DNA of 44,099 nt, from positions 88,132-132,230 of the forward strand of contig NZ_SORI01000008.1 in the NCBI RefSeq assembly GCF_004366815.1. Reading direction: 5' to 3'. The notes under the pieces were generated by a model, which had not been told where the DNA came from, did no database searches, and saw only the letters and a list, made by a program, of their open reading frames with translations. Of the stretch, positions 32,358-41,429 are shown piece by piece (position 1 is the stretch's first letter; each line of letters opens with the position of its first letter). Made by a program: the position numbers and the translations under genes. This DNA comes from Aminivibrio pyruvatiphilus. GTDB lineage: Bacteria; Synergistota; Synergistia; Synergistales; Aminobacteriaceae.

Positions 32358-34100
32358 CTATTTCAGAACGAGCTTCTCCACCGTGGTGTCAGGGATCTCA
32401 AGGATGTAGGGAATGACGATCATGGCCACTTCCGTCTTGTCCCTGGTTTCCGACTTGTACTTGAACAGCTCTCCCAGGAGGGGAATGTCGCTCAGCAGGG
32501 GAACCCTGTGCCTTTCGATCTTCTCCTGGTCCTTGTACAGACCGCCCACCACGAAGGGCTCGCCGTCACGGACACGGATATTGGTGGTGACTTCCCGGTT
32601 CGTGGTCTGGGGGAACTGTTCGCCCGCCTGGCCCCGGTAGGTGCCGATAATCTCGCCCGTCTCGATCTTCAGTTCGATGGAAACCATCTTGTCGCGGCCG
32701 ACTACGGGAGTGAACTCCAGGATGGGGCCCACTTCCTTCTCGCTCCAGGTGGGGTTGCCCGCCTCGTCGCGCTCGGAAATGTAGGGGTAGTTCTCCACCA
32801 GCTTGATGACCGCCTTCTTGCCGTCGATGGTGATGATGGACGGGTCGGCAAGCACCTTGCCCTTGTTCTTGGTCACCAGGGCCCGCAGACCGAAATCGAG
32901 CAGCTTGGTCAGGTTGCCCGAGGCGATGTTCTTCAGGCCGTCGCCGGTGATGGGCGCCAGGGGCGCCGGGCGGTTGTCTCCCGTCTTCGGGTTGTAGTTG
33001 GCGGGCTGGTCGGCATAGACGTAGCCCGTTCCGGCTCCGGCGGAGCTGTAGTTGAACCACCACTGGTTGTACACCGCGTCGATGATGGTCTCCAGCTCTT
33101 CCTTGCCGCTGTCGGTCACCTCGATGATCCTGGCCTGCAACATGACCTGCCTGCCCGGATGGTCAACCTGCTGCAGCACCCTTTCCACCTCGAGGAACTG
33201 CTCCGGCCTGCCGGAAACGTAGAGAGTCCGCAGCCGTTCGTCGATAACCACCTTGCTGACTCCGGCGAGGCCCTGCACCAGGCCGCCCACGGACTTCATG
33301 TCAGCGTAGGCGATGCGGTACTGCCTGGTGGACTCCTTGCCGGTGGTCCGCCCGATGCTGTCGGGCGTACCGACGATGATGGTCTTTCCCATGATGGCGT
33401 AGCTCATGCCGTACATCCGCATCATGTACCCCATGGCCTCGTTCAGGGGCACGCCCTTCAGGGTCATGGTTACCAGCGTGTTGGGCACCGAGGGATCCGC
33501 CACGATGTTCATGTTGGCGTAGGCCCCCAGCATCCGGAAGACGTCCCGGAGCTCCACGTCCCGAAGGTCGAGGGTTACCGGAACGGTCTGAGTGAAGGGG
33601 TCTCCCGCCACGGGCGCCGCAGGGGCCTGGGGCTTCAGAAGATCAGCCTGGATGTTCTCCCGCTCCACGAACCCCGAGGTGCTGAGGCGCAGCACATACC
33701 TGTTCGAGGGGGCCTTCCCCTCCATGCCCTTCAGCGACATGGGGGAACTCACCCGCATCTTGAAGACCACGTTCTCCCCGCTCTGGTCCGCCCGGACAAG
33801 ACCCACAAGGGGAAGTCCGAAATCCCGTTCCCACTTCACGGCGGGCAGATAGGCCCCGGCAAGGGTGAAAGTGACCATGTCCGTGCCAAGGGTATCCACC
33901 TCGGGAAGAGGAAGAGACGTTCCCTTCAGCTCGACGATGATGCTGTCGGAACCGAGCTGGCGGACCATGAGCCCGCCCACGGGAGGCAGATGGGCATAGG
34001 AGGGCTTTTCTTCGGCCAGTGCAGGAAAATCAGCCGAAAATGCCCCGAAACCGACCAGTGCGAACACCAAAAGGATGAATATCTTCGACAACGTTCTCAT
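32358..34100 (-). CDS. pilQ: type IV pilus secretin
   Basis: The 580-residue outer-membrane secretin forms the pore for the pilus. It has a signal peptide (FILLVFALVGFGAFSA), an N-terminal AMIN-like beta domain (about 35-150), N0/N1-type modules (LRDVELRDVFRMLGAYANMNI... DERLRTLYVSGRPEQFLEVERVLQQVD) and a C-terminal secretin barrel with KGKVLADPSI and VPLLSDIPLLGELFKYK. It is the last gene of pilMNOPQ, 17 bases after the PilP-like gene, followed by a terminator. A secretin requires an outer membrane, so the cell is diderm. Confidence 0.93.
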   Translation of the reverse strand: MRTLSKIFILLVFALVGFGAFSADFPALAEEKPSYAHLPPVGGLMVRQLGSDSIIVELKGTSLPLPEVDTLGTDMVTFTLAGAYLPAVKWERDFGLPLVGLVRADQSGENVVFKMRVSSPMSLKGMEGKAPSNRYVLRLSTSGFVERENIQADLLKPQAPAAPVAGDPFTQTVPVTLDLRDVELRDVFRMLGAYANMNIVADPSVPNTLVTMTLKGVPLNEAMGYMMRMYGMSYAIMGKTIIVGTPDSIGRTTGKESTRQYRIAYADMKSVGGLVQGLAGVSKVVIDERLRTLYVSGRPEQFLEVERVLQQVDHPGRQVMLQARIIEVTDSGKEELETIIDAVYNQWWFNYSSAGAGTGYVYADQPANYNPKTGDNRPAPLAPITGDGLKNIASGNLTKLLDFGLRALVTKNKGKVLADPSIITIDGKKAVIKLVENYPYISERDEAGNPTWSEKEVGPILEFTPVVGRDKMVSIELKIETGEIIGTYRGQAGEQFPQTTNREVTTNIRVRDGEPFVVGGLYKDQEKIERHRVPLLSDIPLLGELFKYKSETRDKTEVAMIVIPYILEIPDTTVEKLVLK

Positions 34101-34116
34101 AGTATAAAATCCCCCT

Positions 34117-34740
34117 CTAGAGTCCCGGAGCGAGGTCCAGATTCTTTCCGGACCAGTTGACCGTCACCTTGTCCGGCCCTATCCGGACGACCTTCCCCTC
34201 GCCGTTGCTGAAGGAGTATCCGCTTCGTACAATGATCCCCGTGCCCACTCCCTCGATATCCATGATGGCCATGGACTGCTTGCCCGCGACCATGATTGCC
34301 CGGACGAACATGATGGGCGGAATCTTCTCCCGCACGTAGGTGGGTATGACCTGGTCCTCGCCGCCCACCGTCACCGAACCCTCGCCGACCGCCTGGGAGG
34401 CTACCGTCACCTTCATGGTGGGGATGAAGGGCTGCCGTGAAGCCTCGATAACCGCGCTCGCAAGGGTAAGGCTCCGGGTGCGGGTATCCACCGCGGTCCT
34501 GAAATCGCCGATCACCTTGTCCAGCCGCTGGGCGTCTTTTTCCGACTGGCTCTCGATGGGCGGGATGGTGATGGGCTCCTCATGGTTCAGTTCAATATAC
34601 TGGCGGAACATATACCCCGACCAGCCGCATCCCGCAAGGAGCAACAGCACCGCTATGGTCCTCAGAATGCGGTATCCGCCTTCCCCGGCCACGAGCCTGG
34701 AGGTGAATCCTTCGCTGCGGAGTTCGTCAACCACGGCCAT
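34117..34740 (-). CDS. pilP: PilP-like inner-membrane pilus protein
   Basis: The 207-residue protein has a short cytoplasmic N-terminus, one hydrophobic segment (about 25-45, TIAVLLLLAGCGWSGYMF), a linker and a small beta-domain at the C-terminus (SMAIMDIEGVGTGIIVRSG... EGKVVRIGPDKVTVNW), resembling the PilP domain that contacts the secretin. LAGC looks like a lipobox but is 25+ residues from the N-terminus, so a transmembrane anchor is more likely than a lipoprotein. The assignment is mostly from position between pilO and pilQ. The start is ATG at 34740, 1 base past the pilO stop region. Confidence 0.75.
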   Translation of the reverse strand: MAVVDELRSEGFTSRLVAGEGGYRILRTIAVLLLLAGCGWSGYMFRQYIELNHEEPITIPPIESQSEKDAQRLDKVIGDFRTAVDTRTRSLTLASAVIEASRQPFIPTMKVTVASQAVGEGSVTVGGEDQVIPTYVREKIPPIMFVRAIMVAGKQSMAIMDIEGVGTGIIVRSGYSFSNGEGKVVRIGPDKVTVNWSGKNLDLAPGL

Positions 34741-34743
34741 CAC

Positions 34744-35244
34744 CTACTTCTTCAGGACGGACTGGATGACCGCGACGCCCTTCGCGTTCTCCCCGTCCAC
34801 GGAGTTCATGGCAACGGACGCCACGCGCACCGCCACCTTCAGGTTCCGCCAGTCCGCAAGGGTTCTGACGAAAGAGTAATAGGGACCCTCGAAATCGATC
34901 TGCACGCCGCTTCTGCCCGCAGGAGTGTTCGCCGGCTTCACCACGTTGCTCCTGACGCCGTTCTTGGTCAGCTCCTGCTGTACCCATGCGTAGAAATCGA
35001 CCTCGTTCTCAGGAATGCCGAGCTGGTATTTCTCAAGCTGGGCGATGGCCCTCTTGTAGACGTCGATCTGCTTCATCTGCTCCCGCGCCTGCTGGTCCAG
35101 TTTCATGCTCCGGGTCTTGAGTTCGCGAATCTCGGTCTTCAGGCCCTTCATTTCGTTGATGTAAAAATACTGTCCGTAGGCGAGACCGCCCACGATGAGA
35201 AGAAAAATAAGAAAAAACAGTCCGTCCTTCTTTGCCGAGTTCAC
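34744..35244 (-). CDS. pilO: PilO-like pilus assembly protein
   Basis: The 166-residue protein has a short cytoplasmic N-terminus, one transmembrane helix (LFFLIFLLIVGGLAYG, about 10-28), a coiled coil (about 35-75) and a small ferredoxin-like domain. It forms the inner-membrane alignment complex with PilM, PilN and PilP. The start is GTG at 35244: AAGGAGGGGG lies just upstream and GTGA overlaps the pilN stop. An upstream start would extend far into pilN. Confidence 0.8.
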   Translation of the reverse strand: MNSAKKDGLFFLIFLLIVGGLAYGQYFYINEMKGLKTEIRELKTRSMKLDQQAREQMKQIDVYKRAIAQLEKYQLGIPENEVDFYAWVQQELTKNGVRSNVVKPANTPAGRSGVQIDFEGPYYSFVRTLADWRNLKVAVRVASVAMNSVDGENAKGVAVIQSVLKK

Positions 35245-35834
35245 CGGATTCCCCCTCCTTCCCCGGGAGTTCTTGCCGAAATGCCGGCGAGATCCCTGAG
35301 CATGCACGAAAGGGTGAAATCAACCATGGATTCCTGGTTTTTGACCACCCTGGTGGTCACCGGGAAATCAACCGTGGCCACCACGCCCGCGTCCAGAAGC
35401 CCCTTGGCGAACTCCACCACATCGTTCTCAACGTAGGCGTTGCCCTTGATGGTGGCCTTCCCCGGGACCACCGTCACGGAGGAAATCCACACCCCCAGGG
35501 GGAGGGACGTCTCGATGGAGTTCAGGAACTCCAGGGCCGGAAGCTCTTCCTGCAGCAGCTTCAGGGCCGAAACATACACCGCCTCCACGCCGGCGAGCCG
35601 CTTGATCTCGTTGGACATCTTCAGGTTCTGCGCCTGCTGAATGGCCACCTGGTCGTTCAGCATGGCCACCTGGGCGCCCATTCCGCTCACCTTCAGGAAG
35701 GCAAGGCCGAAGGTCACTCCCCCAACCAGGACAAAGGCAAGGAAAAGCGACACCAGCAGAACCCTCGCGGCATTCACCTTTCTTCTGCGGGCCTCCACCA
35801 GTGAGCGGGGCCGCAGGTCCAGTTTCACCTTCAT
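35241..35834 (-). CDS. pilN: PilN-like pilus assembly protein
   Basis: The 197-residue protein begins MKVKLDLRPRSLVEARRRKV, with the KLDLRPRSLV-type N-terminal peptide that docks onto PilM. It has one transmembrane helix (ARVLLVSLFLAFVLVGGVTF), a coiled coil and a C-terminal domain (SLPLGVWISSVTVVPGKATIKG). ATG at 35834 overlaps the pilM stop (ATGA), and the stop overlaps pilO (GTGA), so the three are translationally coupled. Confidence 0.85.
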   Translation of the reverse strand: MKVKLDLRPRSLVEARRRKVNAARVLLVSLFLAFVLVGGVTFGLAFLKVSGMGAQVAMLNDQVAIQQAQNLKMSNEIKRLAGVEAVYVSALKLLQEELPALEFLNSIETSLPLGVWISSVTVVPGKATIKGNAYVENDVVEFAKGLLDAGVVATVDFPVTTRVVKNQESMVDFTLSCMLRDLAGISARTPGEGGGIR

Positions 35835-36775
35835 AGTAAATCCCTCACCGCCAATCCGATGGCCGCTTCCCAACCGCTGTTGCCGTCGTCGGGTTCCGCA
35901 ATGCCCCAGGTCTCCCACACGTTCATCTTCAGCGTCTTCAGCCCCGTTGCAGCCTCGAGAGCCTCCTGCAGCCTGCTGTCCTTCCCGTATCCACCTCCAA
36001 GCATAAGCAGATCGACCACCAGTTCGCGATACTGGTTCTTGACGAAGGTAAGGGTATTGCCTATCTCCCGGACGAGGGGCCCATAATCCCGCTCCCCCTC
36101 CCCTACGGTGGGGATGTCGATGAGGGACGTCCTGTACAGGATGCCGTTGTCCTTGTAGCCCAGCACGAGCTGGGTAACTTCCTTCTCGGCGAAGATGGAA
36201 AGGTACCCCTCGGCGTAGGCCGATACAGGCCCGAGGCCTGCCCTGAACATGGCCACATTCAGGGGTTCGATGCCCGCCAGGGTCATACCCGCCGAAGAAG
36301 CCACTCTCATCAGGGACTCCACCGTCCGGAGCCTGCACGCCGCCACCAGGACCGACATCTTGCCGCCTTCGAGGTTCACCGGGTTGTCCACCCGGGCGAT
36401 ATCAACGGCCGCGTCCGAGAACGCGTAGGGGAAGAACTTCTCGAAGTCCCACTTCAGCGCCTCTTTGGCGTCCTCCATCTCCATCGCGGGCATCTCGATG
36501 ACCCTGATCAGGATATCCCTGGAAGGTACTCCCAATGTGACAGGGGCTTTGAAGCCTCCGCCAAGGCTGCCGCCCAGGTTCTCGAAGGCGGGAAGCAGAG
36601 CTCCCACGTCGGAGAGGGAATCCTTCCGTATGGCCGTGCCGCCGGTGGCCGTCTGGACCTTGCGGCGCATCTTCAGCCCCGAAAGATCGCCGTCCAGTTC
36701 CACGTACCGCAGGTAATCTTCGTGTAAAGCAAGCGCCGCCCTGTTCTGCGATTTGAAGAATGCCGAAGCGCCCAT
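35831..36775 (-). CDS. pilM: PilM-like actin-fold pilus protein
   Basis: The 314-residue cytoplasmic protein has the ASKHA fold segments: LALHEDYLRYVELDGD, LGVPSRDILIRVIEMPAME, IEPLNVAMFRAG, LSIFAEKEVTQLVLGYKDNGI and VVDLLMLGGGYGKDSRL. It forms a platform binding the PilN peptide. It is shorter than proteobacterial PilM (~350) but complete. It follows a promoter-like AT-rich gap and starts the pilMNOPQ unit. Confidence 0.9.
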   Translation of the reverse strand: MGASAFFKSQNRAALALHEDYLRYVELDGDLSGLKMRRKVQTATGGTAIRKDSLSDVGALLPAFENLGGSLGGGFKAPVTLGVPSRDILIRVIEMPAMEMEDAKEALKWDFEKFFPYAFSDAAVDIARVDNPVNLEGGKMSVLVAACRLRTVESLMRVASSAGMTLAGIEPLNVAMFRAGLGPVSAYAEGYLSIFAEKEVTQLVLGYKDNGILYRTSLIDIPTVGEGERDYGPLVREIGNTLTFVKNQYRELVVDLLMLGGGYGKDSRLQEALEAATGLKTLKMNVWETWGIAEPDDGNSGWEAAIGLAVRDLL

Positions 36776-36822
36776 GTCGCGACTTCCTCCCCGCCTGTAT
36801 GGATGAAATTCAATGTAACTGC

Positions 36823-36851
36823 ATTATACGCTTTTATTGTAAAAACTGTAT
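36823..36851 (-). promoter_or_regulatory. putative promoter of pilMNOPQ (-10 TATAAT)
   Basis: On the minus strand TATAAT (36828-36823) lies 48 bases upstream of pilM. A TTTACA-like element lies too close (9 bases) and the position for a standard -35 reads ATACAG, which is weak. The ~115-base gap is clearly AT-rich compared with its surroundings. Confidence 0.4.
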
Positions 36852-36890
36852 AGTTTATCTCAGCAAATCAAAAAGGAATTTTGGAACAAA

Positions 36891-37205
36891 TCAGAACGAA
36901 GATGCTTTCACCTGGAGAAGCTTTTTGTTCTCAAAAAGAAGAGTCACACCGGCATGGTGGTATTTTCTGAAAAAGGCAACAGGTTCCAACTCTTCTGTGT
37001 TTTCCTCCAGAAAGACAGTCTGTCCGGGTATCCAGAAAAATTTCCGTTCGCCCGATCCTGTTGCTATCACAAGTTCCGGTGGAGTTCTTTCTAATTTTTT
37101 CAGGAAACCAGAAACATCTTCCCGAATTTGCTGCTCAGCACAGCAAGGAACAGCGAATAGAAGAATCATTGAAACCAACGCAGCCGCTAGTATAAATTTT
37201 CTCAT
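36891..37205 (-). CDS. small secreted protein coupled to pilY1
   Basis: The 104-residue protein has a signal peptide (FILAAALVSMILLFAVPCCA, residues about 4-23) and an ~80-residue mature part with ERKFFWIPGQTVFLEENTE and HHAGVTLLFENKKLLQVK, which looks beta-rich. No family was recognised. Its ATG overlaps the pilY1 stop as ATGA, so it is translated with the tip protein and is likely exported to the periplasm or surface. A PilY1 partner or pilus assembly accessory is an inference from position. Confidence 0.7.
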   Translation of the reverse strand: MRKFILAAALVSMILLFAVPCCAEQQIREDVSGFLKKLERTPPELVIATGSGERKFFWIPGQTVFLEENTEELEPVAFFRKYHHAGVTLLFENKKLLQVKASSF

Positions 37206-40200
37206 GGTTTCCAGTCCCTCCAGTACGCAGGCTCAGTTTTGGTCGAACTACCACCGGAATCATCAGTCATAATGTTCTCTGGCACATCAAAGACGAGAAG
37301 ATTTCCGCTGAGACTTATGTTTCCGGTAAATCCGCCAAGAGCGGTCTGCGGATTCGAAGCGTTTGAAAACGCCGTTACTCCAACGTAGACTTTCCCGCCC
37401 GTCACTGTAATTCCGCTGATCCTTGTAGCATCCAGCGTAACGTTTTTCTTCCAGGAAGTAATCTCGTCCCCTGTGTAGGTTACAAAACCGCCTAACCCTG
37501 TATCCGCTTTCATAATGTAAAAATTGCTTTTTCCGACAAGACAAGGATCCGTATTTGCCGTATAGGTTGCAAAGAAAATATACCCTCTGAACAATACAGG
37601 AGGTGTAGAAACAATTTCTCCGGTCCCTAAGGGCAAACGCCATCCGTTTGTAGAAACCGCGACAGAATCGTTGTATTGATCACCCGAGATATTTTCCAGC
37701 GGGGGAAGATTCGCCAATGTAAAGGCGGAATCCCCGGCAAGGCTCCTGTTCATGGCGAACACATAGCACTTTCCTTCCTTTTCCCCGAAGAGGAAATCGG
37801 GGTCTCCCGTACCCCAGAAAAGCCACTTTCTGTTTTTGATCATGCCGACTTCAAGGGCGTAGGGGATAGTAAACAAGTCGTCCACTGCAGCACCGTCTCC
37901 CGGGGTAAAAACTTTCGCAAGGTTCCACTCCGTTGAATCGTATGAACTCAAGTCTCCCTCGAATATGGCGCCGACGTCATCTCCCAGATAGTATTTCCGT
38001 ATCCTCATGGGCCGCGGCCCGGCTTCGACTGCAAGGGGAGCCACCACAGAACCGAGGTCATTATGGACAATTTCCTTCACCAGTGATCCATCCTTCATAT
38101 CCAGGACAATCACTGATTTCCCGCCCTCGTCATTTTCGAGAAGCGGACTGTTCTTCGCACCGCCTCCAAAAAGGGCTACCCATTTCGTATCTATTCCTGA
38201 AAGGCTTTCAAGGTCAACGGTTCCGATAAACGGAGTGCTTACTGTCAGGCGAAGCTTCCCCGGAACAGAGGAGGACGAAGAATCAACTGAACTGAGAGTC
38301 GAGGATGCTGTCCCCGTCCCTCCGATCCATCTCATGAAGGTACTGTTTTCCGTTCGCAGTATCCCTTCTCCGTTCCCGCCGCTGTAGTAGCAATTATTTT
38401 CCAGTGCCCAGAGGAACTCGGGTTTTGCGGGATCCGTAATGTCAAGGGTATAGAGTCCTGCCCCCGCTCGGCCCAGGCCGCCGAGAAGTACCGTTTTATA
38501 ACTGCCGTCCAACAGGATGTCTTCGGCTACGAGAGGACCGTCCAGCAGATATTTGGGTGCTGATTCCTTGACTTCACGCAGCTTATCGTCACTGCCCAGC
38601 TTGGTCCCGATCAGCCTCGGGAAATTTAAAACATTCGGAGGGATGAAAGCCCATTCCTCGTTCCCGTTGGCGGAATTGAAGGCATGTACCATGCCGTCGT
38701 TGGCATGCATATACACGACACGAGGCCTGATTTTTACCGTGGAATCCTCTGCGAATACACGGTACAGCGGGTCGGTTATCAGGCTTTGCGGAGCACCGAC
38801 CTCCACAAGGCCTACATGATACGGATCCCCCAGTTTCCAGCGCTGATCTCCGTCTGTTTCATCCCATTCATCGGATCCCAGAACCCATCTTATGAATTTC
38901 TTTATTGCAGTATCAGTTATCGAAAGATCCCCGGCAAAAAAGGGTTTCAAAGCAGACGAGTTGACGTCGGAAAAGGCCTTCAGGTTGGTCACAATTTTGC
39001 CTGCCGATCCGGTACCCCAATCCGCTGTATAGATATTTCGGTTGTTGTATCCTTTCGACGCGAGAATAGCACCGGCATCTCTTGCACCCTCAACTCCCCA
39101 GTTCGTATCAGGAGTCACAACATCACCGGAAATAACGTAACTGGAAAGAAATCCCATCCATTGCTGCACAATTTTTGGCTTGAATCCTGCAGAATAAACT
39201 TTTCCGGCTCCCCCGAGCGTCTTCGGAGGGTTGACCAGCGGTGCGCTGCCCGTGGCGGCGATGTCCTGGATAGTCTGGAATATAGTTTTAAAGGCTTCCA
39301 TCAGTTCAGCCATGTTCTGCGGGAAGAACGCCGTCGCGCTGCCGTTCAACAAACCGTCGTCACCGTAGTCGGCCATATTGTTCAAGGTCGATGCAAGCGT
39401 CGTTTGCGTTGATGGATTGATCATTCCAATGACCATGGTTTTTACAGGCCTGGCATTCTCCACCCCAAGGTTGGCATTATAAAGCGTTCTTGTTGCGAGG
39501 GCCGTATTGGCGTAACTCTCATAACTGTCTTCACCGTCGGTAAGGACTATAAGCCAGTTATCCTGGCACCATTCAGTAATTGTGGGAGTAGCGCCCCGCA
39601 CTTTAAAGAAATCAAGGGCGCAATCGACGGCAGAAGTTGAATTGACAATTGAAGCGACCAGGGGAGTACCGCCGTCAGCCCTGAATTCAGGATTTGAGGA
39701 GGATTCTGACCCGTCGAACCATTCCCTTATCTTTGCAAGATGCTCAGGTGATTTTGTAGTGGAGGCAAATCCCTCGTGCAGCCTCGCCCTCCTCGTACCA
39801 TCTGACTTCCAGGTAATCCTTTGAGATGTTCTGCCGTCATAAGGGGTCCAGTTATACCAGTCCGCCCCGCTTCCTGACGAATAGTAATCCTGGTAATACG
39901 CGGATAGAGCAAGACGCAGGTCGCCTACCAAAGTCTGATCTCCAAGTATGCGATAGAGTACGTTTTTCAGCGTGTACATCCGACTGTCGTTCGGGTATTT
40001 ATAGGTATAGCCATTATAATTATAGGTCTCGGTATGGCCGGGGACACGGATGATTTCCAGTCCCTGGGATGAATAAGGTGAATTATTAGGCCTGTCGACT
40101 ATGTAGCGGTAATTTGGACCGAGTGAAGGGACCTGCTCCTGATCCCGAACATCAGAAAATCCCCCTCCTGAAGAGGGTCTTCTTTGAAGAATCCACCGGT

Positions 40201-40759
40201 CGTTAGCAGTACCTGACGGATTGTACCATCGCCATTGATAAGAACTGGGAACAGTCGGGGGAACTTCGTTTTCCCTTACTTTGCCCCATTCATTAGGTAT
40301 CCATCTCTCGGCCGTTTTGGTTTCAATTTTGTATGAGAAAACACCAGTATAGCTGTCATCTGTATCCGGAATCTGGTCGGTCGGGATTTCCCGCAGCAGA
40401 GGATGATAATTGAAATCAACTGACGGGTCATTGTTACCCGAGGTTGTCTGTCCCGGATTTGAGTCTCTACCATAATATCGTCTGTTTGCGCCGTTAAGGT
40501 AGTATGGATTAGTTCCGTCGCCATAAGTGGAACTGTCATTGTCCATAAAGAACGTCATGGACCCGCTCGTGTCGATGAGCAACAGGACATTCGGCTCCAC
40601 GATCTGGGAAAAACCTGCCGGAGGATTCTTCGGGGCCGAAAAAACATTTGTCTGGGGTTCAAATGCGATACTTGCGGGAGCAATCAAGAACGTAATCAGC
40701 CCCGCTAAAAAGATCATGTACTGTAAAACAGTCGCTCTATTTTTCCTCAGATTCTTCAT
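37202..40759 (-). CDS. pilY1: PilY1-like pilus tip protein with VWA domain
   Basis: The 1185-residue protein has a signal peptide (about 1-33). Next comes a von Willebrand A-type domain with MIDAS DxSxS (D63, S65, S67 in LIDTSGSM). The C-terminal half (about 650-1150) is a PilY1-type beta-propeller: VYMHANDGMVHAFNSANG with WAFIPPNV, and GLYTLDITDPAKPEFLWALE. These proteins sit on the pilus tip as adhesins and prime assembly. ATG at 40759 has GGAGGTGA 6 bases upstream. The coding sequence is visibly more AT-rich than the neighbouring operons. It overlaps the small secreted protein. Confidence 0.88.
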   Translation of the reverse strand: MKNLRKNRATVLQYMIFLAGLITFLIAPASIAFEPQTNVFSAPKNPPAGFSQIVEPNVLLLIDTSGSMTFFMDNDSSTYGDGTNPYYLNGANRRYYGRDSNPGQTTSGNNDPSVDFNYHPLLREIPTDQIPDTDDSYTGVFSYKIETKTAERWIPNEWGKVRENEVPPTVPSSYQWRWYNPSGTANDRWILQRRPSSGGGFSDVRDQEQVPSLGPNYRYIVDRPNNSPYSSQGLEIIRVPGHTETYNYNGYTYKYPNDSRMYTLKNVLYRILGDQTLVGDLRLALSAYYQDYYSSGSGADWYNWTPYDGRTSQRITWKSDGTRRARLHEGFASTTKSPEHLAKIREWFDGSESSSNPEFRADGGTPLVASIVNSTSAVDCALDFFKVRGATPTITEWCQDNWLIVLTDGEDSYESYANTALATRTLYNANLGVENARPVKTMVIGMINPSTQTTLASTLNNMADYGDDGLLNGSATAFFPQNMAELMEAFKTIFQTIQDIAATGSAPLVNPPKTLGGAGKVYSAGFKPKIVQQWMGFLSSYVISGDVVTPDTNWGVEGARDAGAILASKGYNNRNIYTADWGTGSAGKIVTNLKAFSDVNSSALKPFFAGDLSITDTAIKKFIRWVLGSDEWDETDGDQRWKLGDPYHVGLVEVGAPQSLITDPLYRVFAEDSTVKIRPRVVYMHANDGMVHAFNSANGNEEWAFIPPNVLNFPRLIGTKLGSDDKLREVKESAPKYLLDGPLVAEDILLDGSYKTVLLGGLGRAGAGLYTLDITDPAKPEFLWALENNCYYSGGNGEGILRTENSTFMRWIGGTGTASSTLSSVDSSSSSVPGKLRLTVSTPFIGTVDLESLSGIDTKWVALFGGGAKNSPLLENDEGGKSVIVLDMKDGSLVKEIVHNDLGSVVAPLAVEAGPRPMRIRKYYLGDDVGAIFEGDLSSYDSTEWNLAKVFTPGDGAAVDDLFTIPYALEVGMIKNRKWLFWGTGDPDFLFGEKEGKCYVFAMNRSLAGDSAFTLANLPPLENISGDQYNDSVAVSTNGWRLPLGTGEIVSTPPVLFRGYIFFATYTANTDPCLVGKSNFYIMKADTGLGGFVTYTGDEITSWKKNVTLDATRISGITVTGGKVYVGVTAFSNASNPQTALGGFTGNISLSGNLLVFDVPENIMTDDSGGSSTKTEPAYWRDWKP

Positions 40760-40790
40760 GAAGCTCACCTCCGGCTTCCTGGGTTTCACA

Positions 40791-41429
40791 TTATTTTGGT
40801 TGAACGAATATGGCCTGTTCAACGGTTTTCGACATTTCGTCCTTTTCGCCTTTATTTACAATAGCTTCCGAACGGACAAGATATGCCTTCAGTATTTTTG
40901 ATTCCGGAGACCCGGAACCGGGGTTTCCTTCCGCGGCGTTGGAACTGGCATAGGACTGCCCCGCCTTGAGGCTGCCCCCTTCCCTCGCCCTGTACATCCT
41001 CGGAGGTATTCCCGGCTGAAATGTCAGCGCTTCTCCGAAGTCATATGCCAGGTCGTAAATACGCACATTGACCTCGGCATCATCAAGAGAAAAAGAAATT
41101 GTAGGGTTCGGTACAGAACCGCCATCCAATACAAGGAGTTCCTTAAATGACTCTGAAGCGGTTACCGCGTTGATTGCTCCCGGTGCAGACAAAGACGGTA
41201 TATCATCAGAAGCAATCCTTTGGTAGAGCCATGCCTTTCCCCTCTCGAGCCCGGCAAGGGCCGCATTGAGGCGGAACTCATCATCAGTCTTCATCTTGGT
41301 AGTGGTCATCATGTTTTCGATGAAGACAAAAGACACAGCGACCATCGCCCCTGCTACGAGCAGAACTATAAGGGTCAGCGGAAGAGCCATGGCAGCTCTC
41401 TTTTTCTCACTTCTCCCGGCGCTCTTCAA
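40791..41429 (-). CDS. pilX: PilX-like minor pilus protein
   Basis: The 212-residue protein has a basic N-terminus (KSAGRSEKKRA), a hydrophobic helix (AMALPLTLIVLLVAGAMVAVSFVFI) and a mostly beta/loop body. This resembles PilX-type proteins, which lack the classical G|F-T-L-x-E prepilin site. The TTG start at 41429 overlaps the pilW stop (TTGA) with GGAGG 8 bases upstream. Its position between pilW and pilY1 supports the name. Confidence 0.75.
   Translation of the reverse strand: MKSAGRSEKKRAAMALPLTLIVLLVAGAMVAVSFVFIENMMTTTKMKTDDEFRLNAALAGLERGKAWLYQRIASDDIPSLSAPGAINAVTASESFKELLVLDGGSVPNPTISFSLDDAEVNVRIYDLAYDFGEALTFQPGIPPRMYRAREGGSLKAGQSYASSNAAEGNPGSGSPESKILKAYLVRSEAIVNKGEKDEMSKTVEQAIFVQPK

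Noticed and set aside
34600-34640. Lipoprotein signal in the PilP-like protein (LAGC)
   Set aside because: The cysteine follows a hydrophobic segment that begins more than 25 residues from the start, with no short basic n-region, so a transmembrane helix fits better.
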